DNA of 64,000 bases from contig NZ_JOFJ01000016.1 of NCBI RefSeq assembly GCF_000718255.1, forward strand, positions 79,639 to 143,638, read 5' to 3'. The notes under the pieces are model-generated. The model was not told where the DNA came from and searched no databases. It worked only from the letters and a program-made list of their open reading frames with translations. Positions within the stretch are counted from its first letter, which is position 1; each line of letters opens with the position of its first letter. Shown here one piece after another: positions 1 through 7,071 of the stretch. This DNA is from Spirillospora albida. Lineage in GTDB: Bacteria; Actinomycetota; Actinomycetes; Streptosporangiales; Streptosporangiaceae. The position numbers were made by a program, and so were the translations under genes.

Positions 1-199
1 CGTCTCGGTCGGCGCGGGCGGCGGCGCCCAGGTGCCCCTCGCCCTGCTGCAGCGGCAGCTCACCTGGGTCGTGCCGGTCGCCGACCTGCCCGTCGGGTCG
101 CGGATCACCGGGATCCAGCCCACCGCCAAGGGGCTGCGGGTGACCGCGACCGCCCACAACGTCCGGCTGAACGACCTCGAGGCCGCCGGCAGGCGCTGA
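1..199 (+). CDS. DUF2993 (LmeA-like) protein, C-terminal end
   Basis: Partial gene; only the last 65 codons (frame beginning at base 2) lie in the window, ending at TGA 197-199. The visible segment has the pattern LPVGSRITGIQPTAKGLRVT followed by A-H-N-V-R-L, which resembles the C-terminal beta-strand repeat of DUF2993 proteins. That family includes mycobacterial LmeA, a periplasmic phospholipid-binding protein linked to lipomannan elongation. The N-terminal signal region is outside the window, so export cannot be checked. The gene ends just before a promoter-sigma factor unit and is probably a separate transcript. Confidence 0.6.
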   Translation, partial: VSVGAGGGAQVPLALLQRQLTWVVPVADLPVGSRITGIQPTAKGLRVTATAHNVRLNDLEAAGRR

Positions 200-226
200 C
201 GTCGGAAAGAACGCCCGCCGCCCTTG

Positions 227-254
227 TGAACCGGCCCGCCGGCGCGTACGTGTG
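227..254 (+). promoter_or_regulatory. SigL-type ECF promoter upstream of the sigma factor gene
   Basis: TGAACC at 227-232 and CGTGTG at 249-254 are separated by exactly 16 bases. This matches the published mycobacterial SigL promoter pattern (TGAACC, 16-18 bases, CGTgt). It lies directly before an ECF sigma gene, so autoregulation is the natural inference. The expected transcription start (about 260-262) coincides with an in-frame GTG at 261, which suggests a leaderless mRNA. Confidence 0.5.
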
Positions 255-260
255 TACGGT

Positions 261-776
261 GTGGGCCCCACGGCGGACGAGAGACTCCTGCGCGCTCTCT
301 ACGACGAGCACGGCGGACCCCTGCTCGGCTACGTCCTGCGCCTGACCGGCGGTGACCGCGCCCAGGCGGAGGACGTCGTGCAGGAGACCCTGCTGCGCGC
401 CTGGCGGCACCCGGACGCGCTGTCGGGCCGTCCCGTCCGGCCATGGCTGTTCACCGTCGCCCGCAACCTCGTCGTGGACGCGCACCGCGCCCGCCGCGCC
501 CGCCCGCAGGAGACCCGCATCACCGAGCAGGTCCTGATGACGGCCGCCGGCTCCGACGACATCGACCGCGCCCTCGAATCCTGGACGGTCGCCGAGGCGC
601 TCGCCGACCTCAGCGCCCCGCACCGCGCGGTCCTCGTCGAGACGTACTACCGCGGCCGGTCGGTGGCGGAGGCGTCCAGGACGCTCGGCATCCCGCCCGG
701 CACCGTCAAGTCCCGCACCTTCTACGCGCTGCGGGCGCTCAAGCTCGCATTGGAGGAGCGGGGGTTGGCGCCATGA
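261..776 (+). CDS. ECF sigma factor (SigL-like)
   Basis: RNA polymerase sigma factor of the extracytoplasmic-function type, 171-174 aa. Region 2 is visible (AEDVVQETLLRAWRHPD, then RPWLFTVARNLVVDAHR), followed by region 4 with a helix-turn-helix (AVLVETYYRGRSVAEASRTL, then GIPPGTVKSRTFYALRALK). The open frame could begin at GTG 252, but the SigL-type -10 element overlaps that codon, so I place the start at GTG 261 as a leaderless message. The stop overlaps the start of the next gene by four bases (ATGA), as expected for a co-translated sigma/anti-sigma pair. Similarity to SigL is judged from motif content and promoter type only. Confidence 0.88.
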   Translation: MGPTADERLLRALYDEHGGPLLGYVLRLTGGDRAQAEDVVQETLLRAWRHPDALSGRPVRPWLFTVARNLVVDAHRARRARPQETRITEQVLMTAAGSDDIDRALESWTVAEALADLSAPHRAVLVETYYRGRSVAEASRTLGIPPGTVKSRTFYALRALKLALEERGLAP

Positions 777-1516
777 ACGGCTGCGCGGACGTGCGCACCT
801 CCCTCGGCGTGTACGTGGTCGGCGCGATCGACCCGAGCGAGCGCGCCGACGTCGACGCCCACCTGGAGACCTGCCCGGCGTGCCGGGACGAGCTCGCCGG
901 GCTGGCCGGCCTGCCCGCCCTGCTCGGCCGCGTCGACGAGGCCCAGCTCGACCTGGCCGCCGGCCCCGGACCGGAGATGCTGGACGCCCTGCTCTCCCGG
1001 GCGGCGGCGGAGCGGCGCAGGGGGCCGCTCCGCCGGCTCGCCCGGCGGCCGGGCGGCTGGGCGCCCCTCGCCGCGGCCGCCTGCGCGCTGCTCGTCGCGG
1101 GCGTCCTGCTCGGCGGGCTCTTCCGCCCGTCCGGCGACCGCGACGGCGCGACGCCGCGCCCGAGCCCCACGGCCTCGTCGCGTCCTCCCGGCGCCTCGCC
1201 GCCACCGGCGACGCCCCCGGTGGAGCAGATCACCGCGGAGGACCCGCAGACGAACATCAAGGCCATCGTCAACCTCCGCCGCAAGGCGTGGGGCACCGAG
1301 GTCGAGCTGTACCTGCGGGGCGTCCCGAAGGGCTCCAGCTGCCGGCTGATGGTGATCGCCCGCGACGGGAGGCGCGACGCCCTCGGCAGCTGGTACGTCC
1401 CCTACGGCGACGGCTACGGCGAGTACCGCGGCTCCACGATGTTCCCCCGAGGCCAGCTGTACTCGTTCGAGATCGTCGGACTGGACGGACGGCCACTGCT
1501 GACCATCCCGACCTGA
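773..1516 (+). CDS. Membrane anti-sigma factor with zinc-finger (ZAS) domain
   Basis: 247 aa. The N-terminal anti-sigma zinc finger has the H-x3-C-x2-C signature (His30, Cys34, Cys37 in HLETCPACRDE). A hydrophobic helix follows at about residues 95-117, then a Pro/Ser/Thr-rich stretch and an extracytoplasmic domain of roughly 100 residues (VELYLRGVPKGSSCRL, then WYVPYGDGYGEYRGS). Proteins of this layout hold the ECF sigma factor at the membrane and release it on an envelope signal. The ATG overlaps the sigma stop (ATGA), indicating translational coupling. The partner is almost certainly the preceding sigma factor; the signal is unknown. Confidence 0.88.
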   Translation: MNGCADVRTSLGVYVVGAIDPSERADVDAHLETCPACRDELAGLAGLPALLGRVDEAQLDLAAGPGPEMLDALLSRAAAERRRGPLRRLARRPGGWAPLAAAACALLVAGVLLGGLFRPSGDRDGATPRPSPTASSRPPGASPPPATPPVEQITAEDPQTNIKAIVNLRRKAWGTEVELYLRGVPKGSSCRLMVIARDGRRDALGSWYVPYGDGYGEYRGSTMFPRGQLYSFEIVGLDGRPLLTIPT

Positions 1517-1555
1517 CGTCTCCGGAAGAAATACGGGCCGGCGGGTGTTTCCGCG

Positions 1556-1981
1556 GTGATGACAGGCGTATGGGTTGCGGCGGCGGTCCTGGCGGCGGCC
1601 ACGGTGTTCGGTCTCGTCCGGCGGCACCGTGACGGCCGCCTCCGCGCGCGCGACGGGAAGGACGCGGTGACCGACATCCTCGGCCCCGACGACATCGGCG
1701 TGCCGCTCGGAGAGAAGGCCACGCTCGTCCAGTTCTCCAGCGCGTTCTGCGCCCCGTGCCGGGCGACGCGCCGCGTCCTCGGCGAGGTGACCGAGATGGT
1801 GGCGGGCGTCGCGCACGTCGAACTCGACGCGGAGGCCAACCTCGAGCTCGTGCGCCGGCTGAACGTGGTCCGCACGCCGACCGTGGTCGTCCTGGACGCG
1901 TCCGGACGCGTCGTCCGCCGCGCCTCCGGCGCCCCCCGCAAGGCCGACGTGATCGCGGCGCTCGGCGGCGTGATCACGTGA
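1556..1981 (+). CDS. Membrane-anchored thioredoxin-fold protein
   Basis: 141 aa. An N-terminal hydrophobic helix (about residues 3-21) is followed by a short basic segment and a thioredoxin fold. The redox motif FCAPCR carries Cys65 and Cys68, and the cis-proline motif is V-R-T-P-T. It is likely an envelope thiol-disulfide protein or thiosulfate/persulfide-handling partner. It stands 40 bases after the anti-sigma gene and before a sulfur operon in which thioredoxin-like proteins are common neighbours. A long hairpin follows the stop, so the transcript may end there. The in-frame double ATG leaves a one-codon uncertainty at the start. Confidence 0.83.
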   Translation: MMTGVWVAAAVLAAATVFGLVRRHRDGRLRARDGKDAVTDILGPDDIGVPLGEKATLVQFSSAFCAPCRATRRVLGEVTEMVAGVAHVELDAEANLELVRRLNVVRTPTVVVLDASGRVVRRASGAPRKADVIAALGGVIT

Positions 1982-2011
1982 ACGGCATCACGATGACCTG
2001 CGGCAAGACGA

Positions 2012-2047
2012 GTGTCACCGTCTCGCAAGGCGAGACGGATGTGACAC
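2012..2047 (+). terminator. Long interrupted hairpin after the thioredoxin gene
   Basis: A nine-base perfect stem CCGTCTCGC/GCGAGACGG closes on an AAG loop. It is extended by GTGTCA/TGACAC, with three unpaired bases on the right arm. It begins about 30 bases after the stop codon. There is no U-tract, as is common in actinomycetes. The right arm overlaps the proposed -35 element of the next promoter, so it could instead be an operator. Confidence 0.55.
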
Positions 2048-2070
2048 GGCGTGGATTGTCGGCTTAACAT
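2041..2070 (+). promoter_or_regulatory. Sigma-70-like promoter of the sulfur operon
   Basis: GTGACA (2041-2046) and TAACAT (2065-2070) are separated by 18 bases. Transcription would begin near 2077, which excludes the ATG at 2072 as the leader-peptide start and leaves ATG 2099 with a short 5' leader. The -35 overlaps one arm of the hairpin at 2012-2047. Confidence 0.4.
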
Positions 2071-2098
2071 CATGTCCGTGCGTTACTGGACAGAGCAG

Positions 2099-2164
2099 AT
2101 GCTCACGAAGCGTCGCGCGGTCGACTTCTGCCGCGTGGCCGCCTCGCTCTGTCGCATGGCCTGA
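2099..2164 (+). CDS. Cysteine-containing leader peptide upstream of the sulfur operon
   Basis: A 21-codon ORF starting M-L-T-K-R-R-A-V-D-F-C-R-V-A and ending L-C-R-M-A, with two cysteines. Short peptides of this pattern (T-K-R-R-A-V-D-x-C-R-V-A) occur upstream of actinobacterial sulfur-assimilation and sulfurtransferase operons. Cysteine-rich upstream ORFs in mycobacteria sense cysteine supply by attenuation. ATG 2099 is preferred over the in-frame ATG 2072 because the likely transcription start lies between them and GGACAG precedes 2099. The next gene starts 78 bases further on. Attenuation here is an inference. Confidence 0.6.
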   Translation: MLTKRRAVDFCRVAASLCRMA

Positions 2165-2242
2165 GGCATCGAGCCCGTCCGCCCCGAGCACTTCCGACTT
2201 CCAGCTCGTACGTACGCACGCTTCTCCTTCTGGAGCACCCCG

Positions 2243-2680
2243 ATGCAGGTCGACCCACGCGGGCAGCGCTTCGCCGCGACCCTCACAACGGCCGTTCTGA
2301 TCGCGGTGCTCGTGACGGAAAGCGGGGTTCTGCTCGCCGCTCAGGCCGCGGTCTTCGCCATCGCGATCCTCTTCGGCCTCCGGTACGCGCCGTACGGACT
2401 GGTCTACTCCGTGCTGATCCGTCCCCGGCTCGGTCCGCCACGGGAGCTCGAAGACGAGGCCCCGCCCCGGTTCGCCCAGGGTGTCGGCCTCGCCTTCGCC
2501 CTGGTGGGCACGGCCGGATACGCGACGGGGCTCACCTGGCTCGGCATCGGTGCCACCGCCTTCGCGCTGGGGGCGGCGTTCCTGAACGCGGTGTTCGGGT
2601 TCTGCCTCGGCTGCGAGATGTATCTCATCATCCGTCGTATCACCGCGAAGATTCGCTCCGAGAGGGAGGTTCCCGCATGA
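2243..2680 (+). CDS. DUF4395 membrane protein
   Basis: 145 aa with about four hydrophobic segments. It has the DUF4395 features of an N-terminal D-P-R-G-x-R-F and a C-terminal FGFCLGCEMYL containing a CxxC (Cys121, Cys124). Members sit next to thiosulfate sulfurtransferase genes in actinobacteria and may take part in membrane sulfur transfer or transport; the exact activity is not established. GGAG lies eight bases before the ATG. The stop overlaps the next start by four bases (ATGA), so it is translationally coupled to the rhodanese gene. Confidence 0.82.
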   Translation: MQVDPRGQRFAATLTTAVLIAVLVTESGVLLAAQAAVFAIAILFGLRYAPYGLVYSVLIRPRLGPPRELEDEAPPRFAQGVGLAFALVGTAGYATGLTWLGIGATAFALGAAFLNAVFGFCLGCEMYLIIRRITAKIRSEREVPA

Positions 2681-3516
2681 GCCGCTCAGACGTCCTGGTG
2701 GACGCCGCATGGGTTGAGGCCAACCTGGACGCACCGGGCCTGGTCCTGGTCGAGGTCGACGAGGACGTGTCCGCCTACGACAAGGGCCACATCCGTGGCG
2801 CCGTGAAGATCGACTGGAAGACCGAGCTGCAGGACCCGGTCCGCCGCGACTTCGTCGACAAGGAGGGCTTCGAGCAGCTCCTGTCCGGCAAGGGCATCGC
2901 CAACGACGACCTCGTCATCCTCTACGGCGGCAACAACAACTGGTTCGCGGCCTACGCCTACTGGTACTTCAAGCTGTACGGGCACGAGAACGTGAAGCTG
3001 CTCGACGGCGGCCGCAAGAAGTGGGAGCTGGACTCCCGCGAGCTGGTCACCGACGTGCCGTCCCGTCCGGCCACCCAGTACAAGGCCAAGGACCAGGACC
3101 TGTCGATCCGCGCGTTCCGCGACGAGGTCGTCGACGCCATCGGCGCGCAGAACCTCATCGACGTCCGCTCCCCGGACGAGTTCAGCGGCAAGCTGCTCGC
3201 CCCGGCGCACCTGCCGCAGGAGCAGTCGCAGCGGGCCGGCCACGTGCCGACCGCCCGCAGCATCCCGTGGTCGAAGGCGGCCAACGACGACGGCACCTTC
3301 AAGTCGGACGAGGAGCTCCGCAAGCTCTACACCGAGGCCGGCGTGGACCTGTCCAAGGACACCATCGCCTACTGCCGCATCGGCGAGCGCTCGTCCCACA
3401 CCTGGTTCGCGCTCCGCGAGCTCCTCGGCCTGGAGAACGTCAAGAACTACGACGGCTCCTGGACCGAGTACGGCTCGCTCGTGGGCGTCCCGATCGAACT
3501 CGGCGAGCCCAAGTAA
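2677..3516 (+). CDS. sseA: Thiosulfate sulfurtransferase (rhodanese), SseA type
   Basis: 279 aa with two tandem rhodanese domains. The N-terminal domain (about residues 5-125) is inactive-type: its active loop reads LYGGNNNWFAAY. The C-terminal domain (about 145-275) has the catalytic Cys233 in the loop AYCRIGERSSHTWF. The enzyme moves sulfane sulfur from thiosulfate to cyanide or thiol acceptors. Its neighbours, DUF4395 upstream and DUF1416 downstream, are the standard partners of this gene in actinobacteria (mycobacterial cysA/sseC). Length is typical. Confidence 0.95.
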   Translation: MSRSDVLVDAAWVEANLDAPGLVLVEVDEDVSAYDKGHIRGAVKIDWKTELQDPVRRDFVDKEGFEQLLSGKGIANDDLVILYGGNNNWFAAYAYWYFKLYGHENVKLLDGGRKKWELDSRELVTDVPSRPATQYKAKDQDLSIRAFRDEVVDAIGAQNLIDVRSPDEFSGKLLAPAHLPQEQSQRAGHVPTARSIPWSKAANDDGTFKSDEELRKLYTEAGVDLSKDTIAYCRIGERSSHTWFALRELLGLENVKNYDGSWTEYGSLVGVPIELGEPK

Positions 3517-3566
3517 TCGACCGTCCGGATCCACGACCCTTCCGTGCACGCGGAGATGGAGGAGCT

Positions 3567-3875
3567 ATGACCCAGGGTTGCGCAGCGCCCGAGCAGACCG
3601 CCCACCTGCCCGCCACCGTCGACCTCGCCAACGAGGCCGTCATCCAGGGCACCGTCACCCGTGACGGCGTTCCGGTGTCCAGCGCCTACGCGCGCCTGCT
3701 GGACGCGTCCGGCGAGTTCACCGCCGAGGTCGTCACCGGCGAGGAGGGCGTGTTCCGCTTCTTCGCCGCCGACGGCGACTGGACCGTCCGCGTCCTCGCG
3801 GCCGGCGGCGTGAGCGTCGACAGCACCGTCACGGCCAAGACCGGCGAGCTCGCCGCGCTCCAGGTCGCGATCTGA
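3567..3875 (+). CDS. sseC: DUF1416 (SseC-like) sulfur-operon protein
   Basis: 102 aa, all beta in appearance, with the DUF1416 pattern VIQGTVTRDGVPVSSAYARL, then D-A-S-G-E-F-T-A-E and a G-x-F-R-F-F motif. It resembles a transthyretin/carboxypeptidase-regulatory-like fold. The family is the usual third gene after thiosulfate sulfurtransferase in actinobacteria; its molecular role is unknown. A strong GGAGG lies just before the ATG at 3567. A longer open frame runs upstream but is only a shadow of the rhodanese gene. The operon ends here with a stable hairpin. Confidence 0.85.
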   Translation: MTQGCAAPEQTAHLPATVDLANEAVIQGTVTRDGVPVSSAYARLLDASGEFTAEVVTGEEGVFRFFAADGDWTVRVLAAGGVSVDSTVTAKTGELAALQVAI

Positions 3876-3893
3876 CCGATTCCGGTCTCCGGA

Positions 3894-3936
3894 GCCCCGC
3901 CGTCCGCCCACCCGGACGGCGGGGCTTCGTGCTTTT
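3894..3936 (+). terminator. Rho-independent-like terminator of the sulfur operon
   Basis: A perfect 13-base stem, GCCCCGCCGTCCG at 3894-3906 pairing with 3913-3925, with a six-base loop. It is followed by TTCGTGCTTTT, a partial T-tract. It lies 18 bases after the DUF1416 stop. Confidence 0.85.
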
Positions 3937-3975
3937 CCGGGGCCGGGCGGGGTCACCGAGGTTACGATCGGCGCG

Positions 3976-5280
3976 ATGTCCGTCTTGTCGCCCACGTCGC
4001 CGCTGATCCTGCCCTGGCATACGCTCCGGCTGGCCGGCCGCTTCGCGCTGCCCCTCACGCTCTGGTTCAGCCTCGGCGAACTGCTGCGCTTCGGCGCCAT
4101 GTACGGCGGCTACCGGCTCGGTGAGATGAAGGGCGCGGCGGCGGCCACCGCGCCGGTCCTCACCGTCGGGCTCCTCGCGACGATCACCCTCGCCGTCGCG
4201 GTCGCGATGGTGCACTGCGTCCGGGAGGGCCTGGACATCGTCCAGGCGCGCGAGGACGACGGCGACCTCGCCCCGTGGGCCGTCGGGAACGACGAGTCCG
4301 TCGCCGCGGCCATCGGCCGCGCGGCCCTGCCCTTCGTCATCTTCTACCTGGCGTGGGGCATGTTCGGCGAGGACGCCCGCGAGTTCGCGAACCAGGCGGC
4401 GTCCCGCGGCCTCGCCGAGAAGGGCCTCGAAGGCCAGATCCAGGGCATCGGGATGCTCCTGTCCCTGCACCGGCACATCGGCCTGGCGATCGGCCTCACG
4501 GCCGGGTTCCTCGCCGCGAAGTTCCTCGCCGACTTCTTGCTGCGGACGCGCTTCCCCCGGCTCGGCCCCGCCGTCGCCGCCGTCCTGGAGATCAACTTCG
4601 CCCTGTTCGCGGTGTTCACCATCGACCGCGTGCGCCGCGAGGCCACCGACTGGCTGGCGGACCGGGAGGTCTGGAACCGGGTGGACGACGTCGCCGGACC
4701 CGTCCTCGACCTGTGGCCGCCGTTCCAGAACGCCGTCCTCGGCGCCCTCATCTGGCTCGTGATCGCCGGGGTGATCCTCGGCCTGGACGTCGCCGACGAG
4801 CGGATCGTCCTCGGACGGAGCCTGGCGGCCCGGCGGATCGCGGACGCCGGCGGCCTCCACCGCACAGGCAGCGCCCGCGAGGTCCTCACCCGCGGCCTGC
4901 GCGCGATGTGGCTGCCCGCCTGGTACGGGCTGCGGCTCGTCCGCCGCTCGGGCCTCCTGCCGTTCGCGGTGTTCGCCCTGCTCTTCTCCGCCCTGCACGT
5001 CGGAGAGGACGCGGCCCGGCGGCTCGTCTACGAGCTGATCGGGCCGCATCCGGTCACCTGGTGGGTGCCGCGGCTGCCGCTCATCGGGTACGGCACCGGC
5101 CTGGTCTTCGAGATCCTGCGGATCTGCCTGCTCGCCGCCGCGTTCAACCTCGTGATGACCCGTGTCACAGAGCAAAGCGCAGCAAAGGCAGTGTCCCCTT
5201 CGGCCGTGTCCCCGGCCGCGGCCGCACCTCCAGCGACACCGCCTCCACCTTGGCGCGGGGCACCGTACCCCGAACCGTGA
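3976..5280 (+). CDS. Polytopic membrane protein of unknown function
   Basis: 434 aa with roughly seven to eight hydrophobic segments: near residues 20-40, 55-80, 115-130, 160-185, 205-220, 255-275, 325-345 and 365-395. The C-terminus is Ala/Pro-rich and cytoplasmic-looking. No enzymatic motif was recognised. The last 116 bases lie antisense to the end of the next gene, which is unusually long for a convergent overlap. The Ala/Pro tail may therefore be a read-through extension of a shorter ancestral protein. No obvious pathway link to neighbours. The start is the first ATG after the operon terminator. Confidence 0.75.
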   Translation: MSVLSPTSPLILPWHTLRLAGRFALPLTLWFSLGELLRFGAMYGGYRLGEMKGAAAATAPVLTVGLLATITLAVAVAMVHCVREGLDIVQAREDDGDLAPWAVGNDESVAAAIGRAALPFVIFYLAWGMFGEDAREFANQAASRGLAEKGLEGQIQGIGMLLSLHRHIGLAIGLTAGFLAAKFLADFLLRTRFPRLGPAVAAVLEINFALFAVFTIDRVRREATDWLADREVWNRVDDVAGPVLDLWPPFQNAVLGALIWLVIAGVILGLDVADERIVLGRSLAARRIADAGGLHRTGSAREVLTRGLRAMWLPAWYGLRLVRRSGLLPFAVFALLFSALHVGEDAARRLVYELIGPHPVTWWVPRLPLIGYGTGLVFEILRICLLAAAFNLVMTRVTEQSAAKAVSPSAVSPAAAAPPATPPPPWRGAPYPEP

Positions 5281-5689
5281 GCCGCGACACGGTGTTCGCC
5301 CGCGGCGTCCCGCTCACCAGCCCGTCCGCCGACCAGTAGCGCCCCGCCCCGTCGACCAGCCGGTACTCGACGCCGTACGCGGCCGTCTTCGCGCCCGCCG
5401 CGTCCTCGGGCCGCAGGACCATCGCGATCCGCAGCTCCGTGACGTCCGGGCCGGACGGACCCTTGAGCGGCGGCGCGGTCCGCCGCTCCAGGACCCGCCA
5501 GCGGACGCCGGAGAGCCGGCCGATCCCGTTCTTCGCCACCACCGTCGCCTTCTCCGGCGGCTCCAGGTGCCGCCGGACGTTCCGCGACTCGTCCACCCAA
5601 TGGAACGCGAGGAGTGCCGGCACCACCACCGCGACCAGGAGAGCCTCGAGAACTCGCCTGTCGCGAGGCGACACCACCGGTTCCGTCAC
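5165..5689 (-). CDS. Membrane-anchored protein of unknown function
   Basis: 174 aa. One N-terminal transmembrane helix (about residues 14-30, ending LLAFHW) is followed by an extracytoplasmic domain with a P-P-E-K-A-T-V-V-x-K start and beta-rich character. It is the last of three overlapping minus-strand genes; its start overlaps the stop of the gene before it by four bases. All three encode proteins of 170-200 aa with one N-terminal membrane anchor, suggesting a membrane complex on the outer face. Its 3' end overlaps the convergent gene at 3976-5280 by 116 bases. No family recognised. Confidence 0.7.
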   Translation of the reverse strand: MTEPVVSPRDRRVLEALLVAVVVPALLAFHWVDESRNVRRHLEPPEKATVVAKNGIGRLSGVRWRVLERRTAPPLKGPSGPDVTELRIAMVLRPEDAAGAKTAAYGVEYRLVDGAGRYWSADGLVSGTPRANTVSRLTVRGTVPRAKVEAVSLEVRPRPGTRPKGTLPLLRFAL

Positions 5690-6288
5690 GACGATCCCTT
5701 CCTCACGTCCAGGCCGTCGGCGGCGGTGCGGAGCAGCTCCGCCGCTCCGTCCTCGTTGATCCGCAGATCGACGTCCGTCGCGGCGGACAGCTGCGGCAGC
5801 AGCCCGCCCGCACCGACCACGAGGCGCGCACCGGCGAGCCGCTTCCGCGGAAGCTCGAAGACGAAGACCGCCGGCGTCCAGATCAGCGGCTGGAAGACCG
5901 GCAGGGCCGGGTTGGCGGCCTCCAGCCGCGGTTCCGCGTCGAAGGCGTACCCGCCGGGCGTCTCCAGCGTCGCCGACCGCAGGGACAGGGGCTCGCGCCG
6001 GCTCATCACCCGCACGCGCACTGCGAGGTACACGCCGTCCGTCCCGATCGTCCTCGTCCTCGCGAACGACAGGCTCGGCGCGAGCGATCGCGCCGCGTCC
6101 ACCCCCTCGACTTTCAGCGAGAAGTCCCGGTTGCCGATCTCGTCACCGAGACGGCCGTGGCTGCGGATCGGATCGAGCTCGCGCGCCTCGATCCGCGGCT
6201 CGAGGGCGTGCAGCCACATCGCGCCCGCGAGCATGACCGTCCCGGCGACCGCCGTCCCGCCCCGCACGAGCAGCGCGCGCCCGTTCAC
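5686..6288 (-). CDS. Membrane-anchored protein of unknown function
   Basis: 200 aa from GTG 6288, which overlaps the previous stop (GTGA). There is one N-terminal hydrophobic segment (about residues 6-24), then an extracytoplasmic domain with alternating strands (YLAVRVRVMSRREPLSLR, then W-T-P-A-V-F-V-F-E-L-P). The layout is like DUF4352-type telokin-like proteins. It is the middle gene of a tightly coupled three-gene unit. A longer frame upstream exists but is a shadow of the preceding gene. Function not recognised. Confidence 0.72.
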   Translation of the reverse strand: MNGRALLVRGGTAVAGTVMLAGAMWLHALEPRIEARELDPIRSHGRLGDEIGNRDFSLKVEGVDAARSLAPSLSFARTRTIGTDGVYLAVRVRVMSRREPLSLRSATLETPGGYAFDAEPRLEAANPALPVFQPLIWTPAVFVFELPRKRLAGARLVVGAGGLLPQLSAATDVDLRINEDGAAELLRTAADGLDVRKGSS

Positions 6289-6890
6289 GACGCCGCCACC
6301 GGCAGGGTCAGCCGCCCGGCGAACGGTTCCTCGGTGTCGACCATCCACCGGTACGTCTCGTCGGTGAACCCGTGGTCGTACTTCCACCTGCGGACGCCCA
6401 CCGTGAAGCTCCGAGGCGGATTCGCCTGCCCCAGCTTCCACATGGCGGACACCTCGACGGCCAGCCCCGGCTGCGTGACCTGCGTGGTGGCGCCCGCGGC
6501 GAGCCCCTCGATCTCGTCCGGCCTCACCCATTTCCCGGCCGCCGTACGGGCCACGACCGCCTCCTGAACCCCGCCGAAGCCGAGCGGCGCCGTCTCCTTG
6601 CCCTTGTTGACGACCCGCATCCGCACGATCAGGAACCGCTCCTTCTGATTCCCCAGCCCCGAGTCACCCGCGCCGACGCGGACGTCCCGCACGGTGACGT
6701 CGAACAACTCGGTATCGAGAACCGCACCGGCCCTCTTCACGGGCTCCTTGGGCGTCTCCTCGAACCCCCCGGTCACCCACACCAGCGGCACCAGCACGGC
6801 GAGCACGCCCAGCACCGCCCCGACCGCGACGAGCCGCCGCGGCGCCCGCCGCCCCTCCGGGCCGGGCGGAACCGGTGCATAGCCCTGCAT
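6285..6890 (-). CDS. Membrane-anchored DUF4352-like protein
   Basis: 201 aa. A short Pro-rich cytoplasmic start and one transmembrane helix (about residues 20-42) precede an extracytoplasmic domain containing FDVTVRDVRVG and ERFLIVRMRVVNKGKETAPL. That pattern is typical of DUF4352 telokin-like Ig domains. It is the first gene of the three-gene minus-strand unit; ATG 6890 is the first plausible start after the divergent promoter region shared with mycosin 1 (6891-7071). The extension further upstream in this frame is not supported. The exact role is unknown. Confidence 0.75.
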   Translation of the reverse strand: MQGYAPVPPGPEGRRAPRRLVAVGAVLGVLAVLVPLVWVTGGFEETPKEPVKRAGAVLDTELFDVTVRDVRVGAGDSGLGNQKERFLIVRMRVVNKGKETAPLGFGGVQEAVVARTAAGKWVRPDEIEGLAAGATTQVTQPGLAVEVSAMWKLGQANPPRSFTVGVRRWKYDHGFTDETYRWMVDTEEPFAGRLTLPVAAS

Positions 6891-7071
6891 GCGCCCGATG
6901 CTAACGGCGATCCGCGCTCGGCGGGATGCCTCCCGGAACGCCGTCCGCCCCGGCGGCGTCCGCGAACGGTCCGGCCCGCCCGGCCGCGGTGGGACGCCCG
7001 GCCGGACGTGAATCACGTCTGCGGAATCCCTTAGAGTCGTGGCGTTCGAACGTGTCGGGAAGAGGCGGAAC

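Noticed and set aside
105..1205. 366-codon minus-strand ORF
   Set aside because: Arg/Gly-rich shadow of the sigma and anti-sigma genes.
2072..2098. ATG at 2072 as the leader-peptide start
   Set aside because: It lies upstream of the transcription start expected from the -10 at 2065-2070, too close to be transcribed.
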